From positions 62,001 to 126,000 of the forward strand of contig NZ_JAHKQD010000007.1 in NCBI RefSeq assembly GCF_018860915.1: a stretch of 64,000 bases of DNA. The letters run 5' to 3'. Positions 1-9,197 of the stretch are shown here, piece after piece. The stretch is from Colwellia sp. C2M11. GTDB lineage: Bacteria; Pseudomonadota; Gammaproteobacteria; Enterobacterales; Alteromonadaceae. The notes beneath the pieces were generated by a model. That model was not told the DNA's origin, ran no database searches, and worked only from the letters and a program-made list of their open reading frames with translations. The position numbers and the translations under genes were made by a program. Within the stretch, counting starts at the first letter, position 1, and each line of letters opens with the position of its first letter.

Positions 1-443
1 TTAGCAATAATGGTTTTTGAAATGTTTTTTTGCCAAATACGTACTGTACAAACGCCATTTTTTGGCACACGTTCAGGACTAACCAACCCTGACATAATCG
101 CAAAGGAACCAACTGCCGCCGTTAAATTGCCACAATTACCAGACCAATCGACAAATGCTTTATCAATCGCAACTTGTCCAAACAAGTAATCAACATCATG
201 ATCAACTTGATCACTTTTTGCCAAAATCACTGTTTTACTAGTTGATGATGTTGCTCCCCCCATACCATCAGTTTGTTTGCCATATGGATCAGGGCTTCCA
301 ATAACACGTAACAACATATTATCACGCGCTTGACCTGCAACTTGGCAGCGCTCTGGTAAATCAGTTAAATTAAAAAAGACACCTTTGGACGTGCCACCAC
401 GAATATACGTAGCAGGAATTTTCACTTGAGGAACTGAAGACAT
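1..443 (-). CDS. prpF: 2-methylaconitate isomerase PrpF, N-terminal part
   Basis: PrpF isomerises the 2-methylaconitate made by AcnD in the methylcitrate route of propionate use. Only the first about 147 residues are here; the 3' end lies beyond the left edge. The N-terminus contains the family-typical stretch IPATYIRGGTSKGVFF and then DGMGGATSSTSK, as in other PrpF proteins. The start ATG at 443 is preceded by a purine-rich AAAGGAA on the minus strand. It is the last gene of the prpR-prpB-prpC-acnD-prpF operon, about 206 bp downstream of acnD, with a hairpin in the gap that may lower its expression. Confidence 0.93.
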   Translation of the reverse strand, partial: MSSVPQVKIPATYIRGGTSKGVFFNLTDLPERCQVAGQARDNMLLRVIGSPDPYGKQTDGMGGATSSTSKTVILAKSDQVDHDVDYLFGQVAIDKAFVDWSGNCGNLTAAVGSFAIMSGLVSPERVPKNGVCTVRIWQKNISKTIIA

Positions 444-478
444 TATTTTTTTCCTTTGCTATTTAGCTTATTTATTAA

Positions 479-517
479 AAAATGGCACATGATCGGTGAA
501 GAACAATGTGCCATTTT
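479..517 (-). terminator. hairpin between acnD and prpF, partial terminator candidate
   Basis: The arms 479-490 and 506-517 form a perfect 12-bp stem with a 15-nt loop. Read on the minus strand the stem is followed by TTTTAATAAA, a short and interrupted U-tract. It lies inside the operon, so it probably attenuates rather than ends transcription; a processing or stabilising hairpin is equally possible. Confidence 0.5.
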
Positions 518-649
518 CATAAAACTCAACATATTGAATCTATTTAAAGTAAAACCTTAGTCTTCAATTTGGTTTTAGCCAAAAGCGACAGTGTTAAATT
601 AATAAACATCCATAAACACTTCCAACCAATATAAAGACTAAAATATCAT

Positions 650-3253
650 TTAAACATTTGACTCCAAAAAGTCATTGGCAAATTTCTGTAATACCCCACC
701 TGCGGCATAAACCGATACTTCTTCCGCTGTATCTAAACGACATTTAACTGGTATATTAACAACTTCACCACTACGACGCCTCATCACAACTGTCATAGTT
801 GCGCCAGGCGCTGTTGAGCCCTCAACATCATAGGTTTCAGTACCATCAATACCATAAGTATGACGTGTTTCACCCTGAGTAAATTCTAAAGGTAATACCC
901 CCATACCAACTAAGTTAGTACGATGAATACGCTCAAAACCTTCAGAAACAATAACTTCAACACCCGCTAAACGCACACCTTTCGCAGCCCAATCACGTGA
1001 AGAGCCTTGACCATAGTCAGCTCCTGCAATAATAATTAATGGCTGCTTGCGCTCCATATAGGTTTCTATCGCTTCCCACATACGTGATTCAGTACCTTCA
1101 GGCTCAATACGGGCTAAAGAGCCTTGTTTTACTTGACCCTTATCATCTTTACACATTTCATTGTAAAGTTTTGGATTAGCAAAAGTTGCACGTTGAGCCG
1201 TTAAATGATCGCCTCGATGCGTTGCGTATGAGTTAAAGTCTGCTTCAGGTAAGCCCATTTTATGTAAATACGCACCTGCGGCACTGTTTAACTGGATAGC
1301 ATTTGATGGTGATAAATGATCCGTTGTGATGTTATCGCCAAGCACAGCTAGTGGTACCATACCTTTCATCGTACGCTTACCTGCTAATGCTCCTTCCCAA
1401 TAAGGAGGGCGACGAATATAAGTACTGGTTTCATCCCACGCATATAATGGACTTTCGGCAGGTTCAAACGCACCCAAATCAAACATAGGCGTGTAAATTT
1501 TCTTAAATTGCTCAGGTTTAACACAAGAAGCCACAATTGAATCAATTTCTTCATCTGATGGCCAGATATCTTTCAAAGTAATATCATTACCATTTTGATC
1601 TTGACCTAATACATCTCTTTCAATATCAAAACGAATTGTACCCGCAATGGCATAAGCAACTACTAATGGCGGTGATGCTAAAAAGGCTTGTTTAGCGTAT
1701 GGATGAATACGGCCATCAAAGTTGCGATTACCTGATAATACAGCTGTTGCATATAAATCACGGTCAATAATTTCTTGTTGTATTTGAGGATCTAAGGCCC
1801 CTGACATACCATTACAGGTAGTACAAGCGTAACCAACAATACCAAAACCTAATTTTTCCATTTCAGCAAGTAGTCCTGCTTCTTCTAAATAAAGCTTGGC
1901 AACTTTTGAACCTGGTGCAAATGACGATTTAACCCAAGGCTTACGTATTAAACCTAGTTCATTGGCACGTTTAGCGATCAAACCTGCAGCAACAACGTTG
2001 CGTGGATTAGAGGTATTTGTGCATGAAGTAATAGCCGCAATAATTACTGCCCCATCGGGCATTTCACCATTAGCTTCTTGTGCTTTACAAGCATCTAAGT
2101 TTTTAGCTATATCTTTCGACACTAAATCAGCCGTAGCTAAACGACGATGTGGATTAGAAGGTCCAGCTAAGTTGCGTGTGACTGTAGATAAATCAAATTC
2201 GATAACACGTGGATATTCGGCCTCAACTAAATCATCAGCCCATAAACCAGTATGTTTAGCGTAATTTTCAACTAATGCGACTTGCGCTGGTTCTCGACCA
2301 GTCATTTTTAAGTAATCAATGGTTTGTTCATCAATATAGAACATACCAGCTGATGCACCATATTCTGGTGTCATATTTGATATTGTTGCACGGTCACCAA
2401 TAGTTAATAATTTAGTTCCCTCACCAAAAAACTCTAAGTAGCTAGAAACAACTTTCTGATTACGTAAAAATTCGGTAATTGCCAACACCATATCAGTCGC
2501 AGTAATACCCGGATGACGTTTACCTGTTAACTTAACCCCAATAATATCGGGTAGGCGCATCATCGATGGACGACCAAGCATAACAGTTTCAGCTTCTAAA
2601 CCACCAACACCTATAGCAATAACACCTAAGGCATCAATATGTGGCGTATGTGAATCAGTACCAACACAAGTATCAGGGAAAGCAACGCCGTCACGTGATT
2701 GAATCACTGGTGACATTTTCTCTAAGTTAATTTGGTGCATAATACCGTTACCGGCAGGAATAACATCAACGTTTTTAAACGCTGTCTTAGTCCACTCAAT
2801 GAAATGAAAACGTTGTTCATTACGACGATCTTCAATTAACCGGTTTTTGTTAAAGGCTTCTGGATCAAAACCGGGTGATTCTACGGCAAGCGAGTGATCA
2901 ACAATTAACTGTGTTGGTACAACTGGGTTTACCTTGGCAGGATCACCACCTTGCTCAGCAATAGCATCACGAAGACCTGCTAAGTCAACCAAAGCTGTTT
3001 GTCCTAGAATATCATGACACACTACTCGAGCAGGATACCAAGGAAAATCTAGATCTTGTTTACCTTCAATAATTTGTTTTAATGAATCGGTTAATGCTTC
3101 AGGATCACACCGACGTACTAGTTGTTCAGCTAATACACGCGAGGTGTAAGGTAATTTAGCATAAGCGCCTGGTTTAATATTGTCGACAGCTTCACGAGTA
3201 TCGAAAAAATCTATATTCTCACCAGGTAACGGTTTGCGGTAATCATAATTCAT
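650..3253 (-). CDS. acnD: 2-methylcitrate dehydratase, Fe/S-dependent AcnD
   Basis: Aconitase-family enzyme that dehydrates 2-methylcitrate to a methylaconitate isomer, which PrpF then converts; AcnD with PrpF replaces PrpD. Three [4Fe-4S] ligand cysteines fit the family: C411 in AITSCTNTS, and C477 and C480 in YACTTCNG. The C-terminal swivel domain carries GADYGQGSSRDWAAKG. The start chosen is ATG 3253 (MNYDYRKPLPG), where homologues begin. An in-frame ATG at 3313 would add 20 unrelated residues and has only a weak GAGAG far upstream. Located 167 bp after prpC and upstream of prpF, consistent with an AcnD/PrpF-type operon. Confidence 0.96.
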   Translation of the reverse strand: MNYDYRKPLPGENIDFFDTREAVDNIKPGAYAKLPYTSRVLAEQLVRRCDPEALTDSLKQIIEGKQDLDFPWYPARVVCHDILGQTALVDLAGLRDAIAEQGGDPAKVNPVVPTQLIVDHSLAVESPGFDPEAFNKNRLIEDRRNEQRFHFIEWTKTAFKNVDVIPAGNGIMHQINLEKMSPVIQSRDGVAFPDTCVGTDSHTPHIDALGVIAIGVGGLEAETVMLGRPSMMRLPDIIGVKLTGKRHPGITATDMVLAITEFLRNQKVVSSYLEFFGEGTKLLTIGDRATISNMTPEYGASAGMFYIDEQTIDYLKMTGREPAQVALVENYAKHTGLWADDLVEAEYPRVIEFDLSTVTRNLAGPSNPHRRLATADLVSKDIAKNLDACKAQEANGEMPDGAVIIAAITSCTNTSNPRNVVAAGLIAKRANELGLIRKPWVKSSFAPGSKVAKLYLEEAGLLAEMEKLGFGIVGYACTTCNGMSGALDPQIQQEIIDRDLYATAVLSGNRNFDGRIHPYAKQAFLASPPLVVAYAIAGTIRFDIERDVLGQDQNGNDITLKDIWPSDEEIDSIVASCVKPEQFKKIYTPMFDLGAFEPAESPLYAWDETSTYIRRPPYWEGALAGKRTMKGMVPLAVLGDNITTDHLSPSNAIQLNSAAGAYLHKMGLPEADFNSYATHRGDHLTAQRATFANPKLYNEMCKDDKGQVKQGSLARIEPEGTESRMWEAIETYMERKQPLIIIAGADYGQGSSRDWAAKGVRLAGVEVIVSEGFERIHRTNLVGMGVLPLEFTQGETRHTYGIDGTETYDVEGSTAPGATMTVVMRRRSGEVVNIPVKCRLDTAEEVSVYAAGGVLQKFANDFLESNV

Positions 3254-3420
3254 AACGTAGTCCACACAATGTTTAAATAAAGGCATCAACTTCAAGAGGT
3301 AATACCTTTTCATTATTTATTTTATAACTCTCTACTATTCTCTTAGGCTCAATAGATAACAAAATGCATAATTGACTTACGTATATTTATTAATTGAACT
3401 AAAGAACAGAACACATTTAA

Positions 3421-4548
3421 TTATCGTTGTGCAATTGGCACAACAGCACGTGGTTCAGAGCCAGTATAATCAGCGCTAGGACGAATTATACGGTTGTTCG
3501 AGCGCTGCTCCATAACATGCGCAGCCCAACCAGTTAAACGTGAACAGACAAAAATTGGTGTAAAGAGTTTTGTTGGAATCCCCATATAGTTATAAGTTGA
3601 TGCGTGGAAAAAATCAGCATTACAAAACAGCTTTTTGGTGTCCCACATGAATTCTTCACAAGCGACAGAAATATCGTATAACGATGTATCTCCGTTTTCA
3701 GCCGCTAATTTTTCAGACCATGCTTTGATCACTGTATTACGAGGATCTGAGGTACGGTAAATTGCATGCCCAAAACCCATAATCTTTTCTTTACGTTCTA
3801 GCATACCCGCCATTTGTTCTTTGGCATCAGCTGGTGACTTAAATTTTTCAATCATGTCCATTGCCGCTTCGTTTGCACCACCGTGCAGTGGACCACGCAA
3901 CGTACCAATTGCACCAGTAACACATGAAAACATATCTGATAAAGTTGACGCACAAACACGTGCGGTAAATGTTGACGCATTAAACTCATGCTCGGCATAT
4001 AATATTAATGAAACGTCCATTACACGTTTATGCTGCTCGGATGGCTCCTCTTGGTTTAATAAACGTAAGAAATGCCCCCCTAATGACTCTTCATCAGTCA
4101 TACAGTCAATTTCAATACCGTCATGTGAGAACTTATACCAATAGCACATGATTGCAGGGAAAGCCGCTAATAAGCGATTTGCGGCCGTTTTTTGTTCAGA
4201 AAAGTCATTTTCAGGTTCAATGTTACCTAAAATAGAACACCCTGTACGCATAACATCCATAGGGTGAGTTTCTTTAGGAATCAGTTTTAATACTTCTTTC
4301 ACTGCAACAGGTAAATCCCGCAATGCCTTTAATTCTGACTTATAAGTATCTAATTGTGTTTGGTTTGGTAACTCACCATTAAAAAGTAAATAAGCTACTT
4401 CTTCAAACGTTGAATTTTCAGCGAGATCAGCCACATCATAACCACAATATGTTAATCCACTACCTGATTTACCTACAGTACAAAGTTTAGTTTCGCCTGC
4501 GCTTTGTCCTCTAAGACCTGCACCACTTAATTTTTTTTCAGTCATCAT
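3421..4548 (-). CDS. prpC: 2-methylcitrate synthase
   Basis: Citrate-synthase-fold enzyme condensing propionyl-CoA with oxaloacetate to 2-methylcitrate. The 375-residue length is normal for short type-II-like PrpC. Visible motifs are LHGGANEAAM around the first catalytic histidine and MGFGHAIYRTSDPR around the second, with RPSADYTG near the C-terminus. The start is an ATGATG pair at 4548/4545 behind GAGGATGAG; either ATG is possible. It follows prpB by 76 bp in the operon. PrpC rather than housekeeping GltA is supported by context and by the lack of the longer GltA N-terminal domain. Confidence 0.96.
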   Translation of the reverse strand: MMTEKKLSGAGLRGQSAGETKLCTVGKSGSGLTYCGYDVADLAENSTFEEVAYLLFNGELPNQTQLDTYKSELKALRDLPVAVKEVLKLIPKETHPMDVMRTGCSILGNIEPENDFSEQKTAANRLLAAFPAIMCYWYKFSHDGIEIDCMTDEESLGGHFLRLLNQEEPSEQHKRVMDVSLILYAEHEFNASTFTARVCASTLSDMFSCVTGAIGTLRGPLHGGANEAAMDMIEKFKSPADAKEQMAGMLERKEKIMGFGHAIYRTSDPRNTVIKAWSEKLAAENGDTSLYDISVACEEFMWDTKKLFCNADFFHASTYNYMGIPTKLFTPIFVCSRLTGWAAHVMEQRSNNRIIRPSADYTGSEPRAVVPIAQR

Positions 4549-4624
4549 CTCATCCTCAATTGTTTATGCGTCAATCAGACTTAGTAGCTGATTATTTGAT
4601 AGTCATTGCTTTTATTTATTATTA

Positions 4625-5530
4625 TTATTTGTTTTTACCTTCGGAGAAAAGTGCATCTAACTTTTGCTCATAGTCGTGATAACCAAGGTAATCATATAAA
4701 TCCATACGTGTTTGCATGTTATCTATTTCAGCTTTTTGATCACCATCAGCTAATAAGGTTTTATAAACTGATTCAGCGGCTTTGTTCATGGCACGAAATG
4801 CTGATAATGGGTAAAGCACCATGCCACAACCCCATTCACCTAACTGTTCTTTGTTCCATAACTCCGTTTCACCAAACTCGGTAATGTTGGCGAGTACGGG
4901 TACATTTAGCGCTTCAGTAAAAGCACGATAATGTTCTTCTGTTTTCACTGCTTCAGCAAAAATACCATCCGCCCCTGCTGCCACATAAGCCTTTGCACGT
5001 TCAAGTGCCGCTTCAATGCCTTCTTGTGCAAACGCATCAGTACGCGCCATAATAAAAAAATCAGGATCAACACGCGCATCGACTGCTGCGCGAATACGAT
5101 CAACCATTTCTTCAGTGGAAACAATTTCTTTATTTGGGCGATGGCCACAACGTTTTTGCGCAACTTGATCTTCTATATGCACTGCGGCAGCACCAGCTTT
5201 TTCCATATCACGTATAGTTTTGGCAATATTAAATGCTCCCCCCCACCCCGTATCTATATCAACTAATAACGGTAAAGAAGATGCACTAGTAATACGTGCT
5301 ACATCAGCAACGACATCATTTAAAGAAGTCATTCCTAAATCAGGTAAACCATAGGAAGCATTAGCGACACCACCTCCTGATAAGTAAATAGCTTGATGGC
5401 CTAATTGCTCAGCCATCATTGCGCAATACGCATTGATAGTACCAACAACTTGAAGTGGTTTATTATTCATTAATGCTTGGCGAAATTTAGCGCCAGCAGA
5501 CTTTGGTTTATCGAGTGAATGCTTAGTCAT
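4625..5530 (-). CDS. prpB: methylisocitrate lyase
   Basis: Cleaves 2-methylisocitrate to pyruvate and succinate, the last step of the methylcitrate cycle. It belongs to the isocitrate-lyase/PEP-mutase superfamily (301 aa). The catalytic signature KRCGHR is present with the general-acid cysteine at C128, and the metal-site segment [12 protein letters not shown] lies upstream of it. The start ATG has AGAGGAAA about 5 bases upstream. The gene begins 10 bp after the regulator gene prpR ends, so both are almost certainly on one transcript, giving autoregulated expression. Confidence 0.96.
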   Translation of the reverse strand: MTKHSLDKPKSAGAKFRQALMNNKPLQVVGTINAYCAMMAEQLGHQAIYLSGGGVANASYGLPDLGMTSLNDVVADVARITSASSLPLLVDIDTGWGGAFNIAKTIRDMEKAGAAAVHIEDQVAQKRCGHRPNKEIVSTEEMVDRIRAAVDARVDPDFFIMARTDAFAQEGIEAALERAKAYVAAGADGIFAEAVKTEEHYRAFTEALNVPVLANITEFGETELWNKEQLGEWGCGMVLYPLSAFRAMNKAAESVYKTLLADGDQKAEIDNMQTRMDLYDYLGYHDYEQKLDALFSEGKNK

Positions 5531-5540
5531 AATATTTCCT

Positions 5541-6245
5541 CTACTTATTTTCGTTAACTTCTAACAACGCTTGTTGCATTATTTTATTTTCAATATTTTT
5601 TCTTGATGCAGCAATGTGACGGCGCATTAACATTTCAGCTAACTCACCATCTCTATCGCTAATCGCTTGAATAATTTGATAATGTTCATTAAATGCACGG
5701 CTAGCTCTCGGGCTATTCATACCAAATTGACATCGATACATTCGAACTAAGTGATATAATTGTCCACAAATTAGATCAATTAATTGTTTATTATGACTGC
5801 CTAAAATCACTTTATAATGAAAGTCGAGGTCACCCTCTTCTTGATAATAAGCAACACCATCTTTCAACTCTTGCGTTTGACTATGCGCTTTAAGCATTTC
5901 TTTCATCTCGTCAATTTCTTGATCAGACATATTTGATGCAGCTTGGCGACAAGCCATTCCTTCAAGCGCTTCTCTGGTAATATAAAGTTCTAGTAACCCT
6001 TCAATAGTACAGCTAACTACTCTAGAGCCTACATTCGCTTTACGTTCGATTAAATGGCACTTTTCTAAACGATTTAACGCTTCACGTAAGGTCGAACGGC
6101 TTATTTGGTATCGTTTGGCTAATTCAGGTTCACTTATTTTACTACCAGCTGGAATCTCACCTTCAACAATAGCGTATTGCATCTGTTCAAATACTTTATC
6201 TGCTGTTGTTATTGCGGTAGTCTTTGTAGGGTTTATTAAATGCAT
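5541..6245 (-). CDS. prpR: GntR-family (FadR/FCD subgroup) regulator of the prp operon
   Basis: Transcription factor of 234 aa with an N-terminal winged helix ([20 protein letters not shown], residues about 42-61) and an all-helical FCD ligand domain with metal-ligand-type histidines. It heads the prpBC-acnD-prpF operon and is very probably its propionate- or methylcitrate-responsive repressor. This differs from the Fis-type PrpR of enterobacteria; the symbol here follows context only. Two TTGTCGACAA palindromes upstream are the likely binding sites. No strong ribosome site precedes the ATG at 6245. Confidence 0.9.
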   Translation of the reverse strand: MHLINPTKTTAITTADKVFEQMQYAIVEGEIPAGSKISEPELAKRYQISRSTLREALNRLEKCHLIERKANVGSRVVSCTIEGLLELYITREALEGMACRQAASNMSDQEIDEMKEMLKAHSQTQELKDGVAYYQEEGDLDFHYKVILGSHNKQLIDLICGQLYHLVRMYRCQFGMNSPRASRAFNEHYQIIQAISDRDGELAEMLMRRHIAASRKNIENKIMQQALLEVNENK

Positions 6246-6274
6246 ATAAATTAAGTCTTAGTTATATTTTAAGA

Positions 6275-6284
6275 TTGTCGACAA
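6275..6284. promoter_or_regulatory. operator candidate O2, TTGTCGACAA
   Basis: A perfect 10-bp palindrome about 30 bp upstream of the prpR ATG and just downstream of the candidate transcription start. The same core occurs exactly 72 bp away at 6347-6356. The form fits FadR-subgroup GntR operators. Binding by PrpR is inferred. Confidence 0.65.
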
Positions 6285-6302
6285 ATTGAAGGTTGAATAA
6301 GC

Positions 6303-6330
6303 ATAATAGCTGATTAGGAATAAATTACAA
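6303..6330 (-). promoter_or_regulatory. candidate sigma-70 promoter of the prp operon
   Basis: On the minus strand a TTGTAA -35-like box (6325-6330) and a TATTAT -10-like box (6303-6308) are 16 bp apart, placing the start of transcription near 6296 and about 50 nt before the prpR ATG. The -35 match is weak, as expected if activity depends on a regulator. The pair of palindromes flanking it supports the assignment. Confidence 0.5.
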
Positions 6331-6344
6331 GTAAACAAATTAAC

Positions 6345-6358
6345 AATTGTCGACAATT
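6345..6358. promoter_or_regulatory. operator candidate O1, AATTGTCGACAATT
   Basis: A perfect 14-bp palindrome just upstream of the candidate -35 box, sharing its 10-bp core with the site at 6275-6284. The centre-to-centre distance is 72 bp, close to seven helical turns, so two dimers would sit on nearly the same face of the DNA and could form a repression loop across the promoter. Confidence 0.68.
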
Positions 6359-6386
6359 TTGTTTTGTTTAAAATTTTTAAACGCAA

Positions 6387-6423
6387 AAAAGCCCACGCAA
6401 TACTTAACTATTGCGTGGGCTTT
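6387..6423 (-). terminator. rho-independent terminator of the tRNA operon
   Basis: GCCCACGCAA (6391-6400) pairs with TTGCGTGGGC (6411-6420). The stem extends by A-T pairs on both sides, leaving a 6-nt loop, and is followed on the minus strand by a run of T. It lies 47 bp past the last tRNA-Glu. The A-run on the other side could also let it work in the plus direction. Confidence 0.9.
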
Positions 6424-6470
6424 CTATACTTTCTTCACTTTTTGTACACTTTATTTAAAAGTAAATAAAG

Positions 6471-6546
6471 TGGCATCCCTAAGGGGATTCGAACCCCTGT
6501 TACCGCCGTGAAAGGGCGGTGTCCTAGGCCTCTAGACGATAGGGAC
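6471..6546 (-). tRNA. tRNA-Glu (TTC), copy 3 in transcription order
   Basis: 76-nt gene with encoded CCA end, anticodon loop CTTTCAC (anticodon TTC), T-loop GGTTCGAATCC and acceptor stem GTCCCTA/TAGGGAT. The sequence is identical to the two other copies at 6751 and 6935. It is the promoter-distal member, 47 bp before the terminator. Confidence 0.97.
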
Positions 6547-6750
6547 ACTGAATTAACAATTATATTTAATTATTAATAAAACTATCTACCAGATCACTCT
6601 GGTGATTTAATTTTCAACACCATCAAATGATGTAAAAATTAAAACTCTAAACTCTTATTTATTTTTCCTTTAAAGATTGCTCTTTTCGAAAAATTCAGTA
6701 TAAGAAAACTGATTCACTTTTTATATGCACTTCCTTATTAAAAGAGAAAG

Positions 6751-6826
6751 TGGCATCCCTAAGGGGATTCGAACCCCTGTTACCGCCGTGAAAGGGCGGT
6801 GTCCTAGGCCTCTAGACGATAGGGAC
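6751..6826 (-). tRNA. tRNA-Glu (TTC), copy 2 in transcription order
   Basis: Identical 76-nt tRNA-Glu with anticodon TTC and encoded CCA. It is separated from the next copy downstream by a 204-bp AT-rich spacer, unusually long within a tRNA operon. Confidence 0.97.
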
Positions 6827-6934
6827 ACTAAAACTGGTAAATCACCAATTCTGAACAGTGCTTATTATTTTATAAGTATAAGCAAACTTAATATTCTAAC
6901 ACTCTATTTATATAAATAGACTATTAAAGAATAG

Positions 6935-7010
6935 TGGCATCCCTAAGGGGATTCGAACCCCTGTTACCGCCGTGAAAGGGCGGTGTCCTAGGCCTCTAGA
7001 CGATAGGGAC
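6935..7010 (-). tRNA. tRNA-Glu (TTC), copy 1 in transcription order
   Basis: Identical 76-nt tRNA-Glu with anticodon TTC and encoded CCA. It lies 73 bp downstream of tRNA-Ala and 108 bp upstream of copy 2. The high copy number fits heavy use of glutamate codons and of Glu-tRNA in tetrapyrrole synthesis. Confidence 0.97.
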
Positions 7011-7083
7011 ACTAAAACTTGAAAACAAGTTAAAACTATCTATTTTTTGTTGAATATAAAACATCAACAAAAAACCTAAATAT

Positions 7084-7159
7084 TGGTGGAGCTATGCGGG
7101 ATCGAACCGCAGACCTCTTCGCTGCCAGCGAAGCGCTCTCCCAGCTGAGCTATAGCCCC
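7084..7159 (-). tRNA. tRNA-Ala (GGC)
   Basis: 76-nt gene with encoded CCA, acceptor stem GGGGCTA/TAGCTCC, D-arm AGCTCAGCTGGGAGAGC, anticodon loop CTGGCAG (GGC) and T-loop GGTTCGATCCC. It is the first tRNA after the operon promoter. Confidence 0.97.
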
Positions 7160-7608
7160 GCTTGCTTAAACAATTCTAATAAAAGAAATAATTCAAACAG
7201 TTACATTTAATACCTGGCCTAATAGCTATTAAGTGCATTTACTTCCTCACTATAAATACTAAGAAAGTACATTCTCTTTCGCCATCAATTTCGTTAATTG
7301 AAGTCTTCCTGAAAACGAGGCGCATTCTAAGCAGCGACCTCGAAAGTGTCAACACTTTTTTTTAAAAAACATCGAAAATATTGCAAAATAGTGTTTGAGT
7401 GACTAGATAAAGAACAAGTTGATTGTTTTTTGCCTAACTAGTTGTTTGACTGTGTAATTTGCGTTCAAAGAAGTTGTTAAACTTGATGACTCATTTATTA
7501 ACTAAATATTATCAACATATCCTTCTACTTTCTTTTTTTAGCGATTACAGGTATTGTTCACACACAAAACATATCAATTAATCCCCCAATAGAGTTTTAA
7601 ATTATAGA
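7160..7608. other. intergenic region between the tRNA operon and yvcK-like gene
   Basis: 449 bp separating divergent transcription units. The left part is the leader of the tRNA transcript and holds its promoter. The right part (about 7360-7608) is AT-rich and must contain the promoter of the plus-strand gene, but I could not assign clear -35/-10 boxes or a strong ribosome site. I see no small ORF or conserved RNA structure. Confidence 0.6.
7316..7352 (-). promoter_or_regulatory. strong sigma-70 stable-RNA promoter of the tRNA operon
   Basis: On the minus strand a perfect -35 TTGACA (7347-7352) is followed after exactly 17 bp by a -10 TAGAAT (7324-7329). A GC-rich discriminator GCGCCTCG comes next, the hallmark of stringently controlled tRNA and rRNA promoters. 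The start of transcription would be near 7316, about 157 nt before tRNA-Ala. Confidence 0.88.
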
Positions 7609-8514
7609 ATGCAGTTAAATCAATTAAATATTGTTGCTATTGGTGGTGGCCATGGTTTAGGAAGAGTTTTATCTACACTTTCATTTATGGGCGATAAACT
7701 AACAGGTATAGTAACAACAACCGATAATGGCGGTTCAACAGGTAAATTAAGAAAACGCAGTAGTTCTATTGCTTGGGGTGACTTAAGAAATTGTTTAACT
7801 GAACTGGTTGATAATGATTCTATCGGTAGTCAACTTTTTAATTTTCGTTTTGATGGTGCTGATGAGTTGGGTGGTCATAATTTAGGTAATCTTATTTTAT
7901 ATGGTTTGGGACAAGTACAATCTCGACCTTTAGACTCAATTAAACTTGTTAGACGAATGTTAAGAGTACGTACACAAGTATTACCTATGTCTGAGACACC
8001 AACCGACTTAATGGCGTTTTATCCAGAAGGACGTTGCCGCGTTGGAGAGCTTTCTGTTGATGAAATGCCGATTATGCCCAAAAACTTAATGCTAGCGCCT
8101 TTAGTGAAGTCTATAAAGCCTTGTATTGATGCTATCAACAATGCTGATCTTATTATTTTAGGCCCAGGTAGTTTTTTAACAAGTATCGTACCGCCATTAT
8201 TAATAAGGGATATTAGTAACGCTATCAATAATAGGAAAGGTCACTGTGTATTTATTGATAACGTAGTACTAGAAAATAGCCCCGCAGCTAAGTTAACGAT
8301 AGATGAGCGCTTAACTTGGATCCAAGATAATATTGGCTGTTTACCTATTGACAGTGTTATTTGCCAAGACCCACATGTTACGTCAGAAAAAGTGAATATT
8401 ATTTGTCGTGATTTAGCGCATAATAAAGTTCCTCATCATCATGATAAAAAGAAACTCATTAGCGCACTGGAAGATTGTTTAGCGAGTGTTGATTACAAAA
8501 AAAGAGTCGGTTGA
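7609..8514 (+). CDS. YvcK/CofD-like gluconeogenesis factor
   Basis: 301-residue member of the YvcK family. The N-terminal motif VAIGGGHGLGRVLSTL and the following TTTDNGGSTGKLR are the family's nucleotide-sugar-binding elements. DLRNCL and the later ILGPGSFLTSIVPPLL are also characteristic. In other bacteria these UDP-sugar-binding proteins are needed on gluconeogenic carbon sources and influence cell-wall synthesis. The relation to CofD (F420 synthesis) is structural only. It converges with dcd, the two stops being about 10 bp apart. Confidence 0.85.
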   Translation: MQLNQLNIVAIGGGHGLGRVLSTLSFMGDKLTGIVTTTDNGGSTGKLRKRSSSIAWGDLRNCLTELVDNDSIGSQLFNFRFDGADELGGHNLGNLILYGLGQVQSRPLDSIKLVRRMLRVRTQVLPMSETPTDLMAFYPEGRCRVGELSVDEMPIMPKNLMLAPLVKSIKPCIDAINNADLIILGPGSFLTSIVPPLLIRDISNAINNRKGHCVFIDNVVLENSPAAKLTIDERLTWIQDNIGCLPIDSVICQDPHVTSEKVNIICRDLAHNKVPHHHDKKKLISALEDCLASVDYKKRVG

Positions 8515-8524
8515 GACCTCCACC

Positions 8525-9130
8525 CTATTCTTCTTTGTTGCTAGATTGTTTGTCTTCACTAATTCTACTTGCAACCGCTCCCTTTTGATCTCTGTACTTC
8601 GCATCAGTTCTTTTATTGTATGGGCGCAATGCACTTGATGACATAGTTTCAAAGTTAAGTGCAGCTATTTTCATTTTTGGGCGAAGCGCCAATGGTAGCT
8701 TTCCTGAATTGTAAAATTCTAAAACAATTTGTCCTGACCAACCAGGATCAATTCTATGGGCGGTAACGTGCACCATTAAACCAAGTCTAGCCAGTGAAGA
8801 GCGTCCATCTAACCAACCCACTATATTATCAGGTAAAGTAACCGACTCATAAGTAACGGCTAATGCCAGCTCTCCTGGGTGTAGAAAAAAAGCATCACCA
8901 TCGGCAATATTAATTTCCTCACTCATCACTGAGTTCATGGCGGCTTGCATTTCAACCTTTGGACCACTTAAATCAATATACGGTGCTGCATGGGCTTGAA
9001 AAACACGAAATTCATTACCTAAGCGAATATCAACACTTACCCCTGAAATCATTGAACTATCGGGCTTTGGTAAAATAATTATTTCTTCATCTGCTAAGTA
9101 TTGTTCTATATCTTTATCGCTTAATCTCAT
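8525..9130 (-). CDS. dcd: dCTP deaminase
   Basis: Deaminates dCTP to dUTP, the main route to dTTP precursors in gammaproteobacteria. The 201-residue product aligns with E. coli Dcd across its length: [10 protein letters not shown], the motif [16 protein letters not shown], and [14 protein letters not shown], which contains the catalytic glutamate. Only the tail ([11 protein letters not shown]) is longer than usual. It sits next to mrp in the same direction with about a 67-bp gap, a neighbourhood also seen in enterobacteria (dcd near mrp/metG). Confidence 0.96.
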   Translation of the reverse strand: MRLSDKDIEQYLADEEIIILPKPDSSMISGVSVDIRLGNEFRVFQAHAAPYIDLSGPKVEMQAAMNSVMSEEINIADGDAFFLHPGELALAVTYESVTLPDNIVGWLDGRSSLARLGLMVHVTAHRIDPGWSGQIVLEFYNSGKLPLALRPKMKIAALNFETMSSSALRPYNKRTDAKYRDQKGAVASRISEDKQSSNKEE

Positions 9131-9197
9131 AATGATTGTTCTTGTATTATTAATTTATATTATTGATGTGCATTACGTTATGTATATTAACGTTCGA

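Noticed and set aside
3181-3188. TGTCGACA, similar to the prp operator core, inside acnD
   Set aside because: It lies in coding sequence about 70 bp after the acnD start and the flanks do not extend the palindrome.
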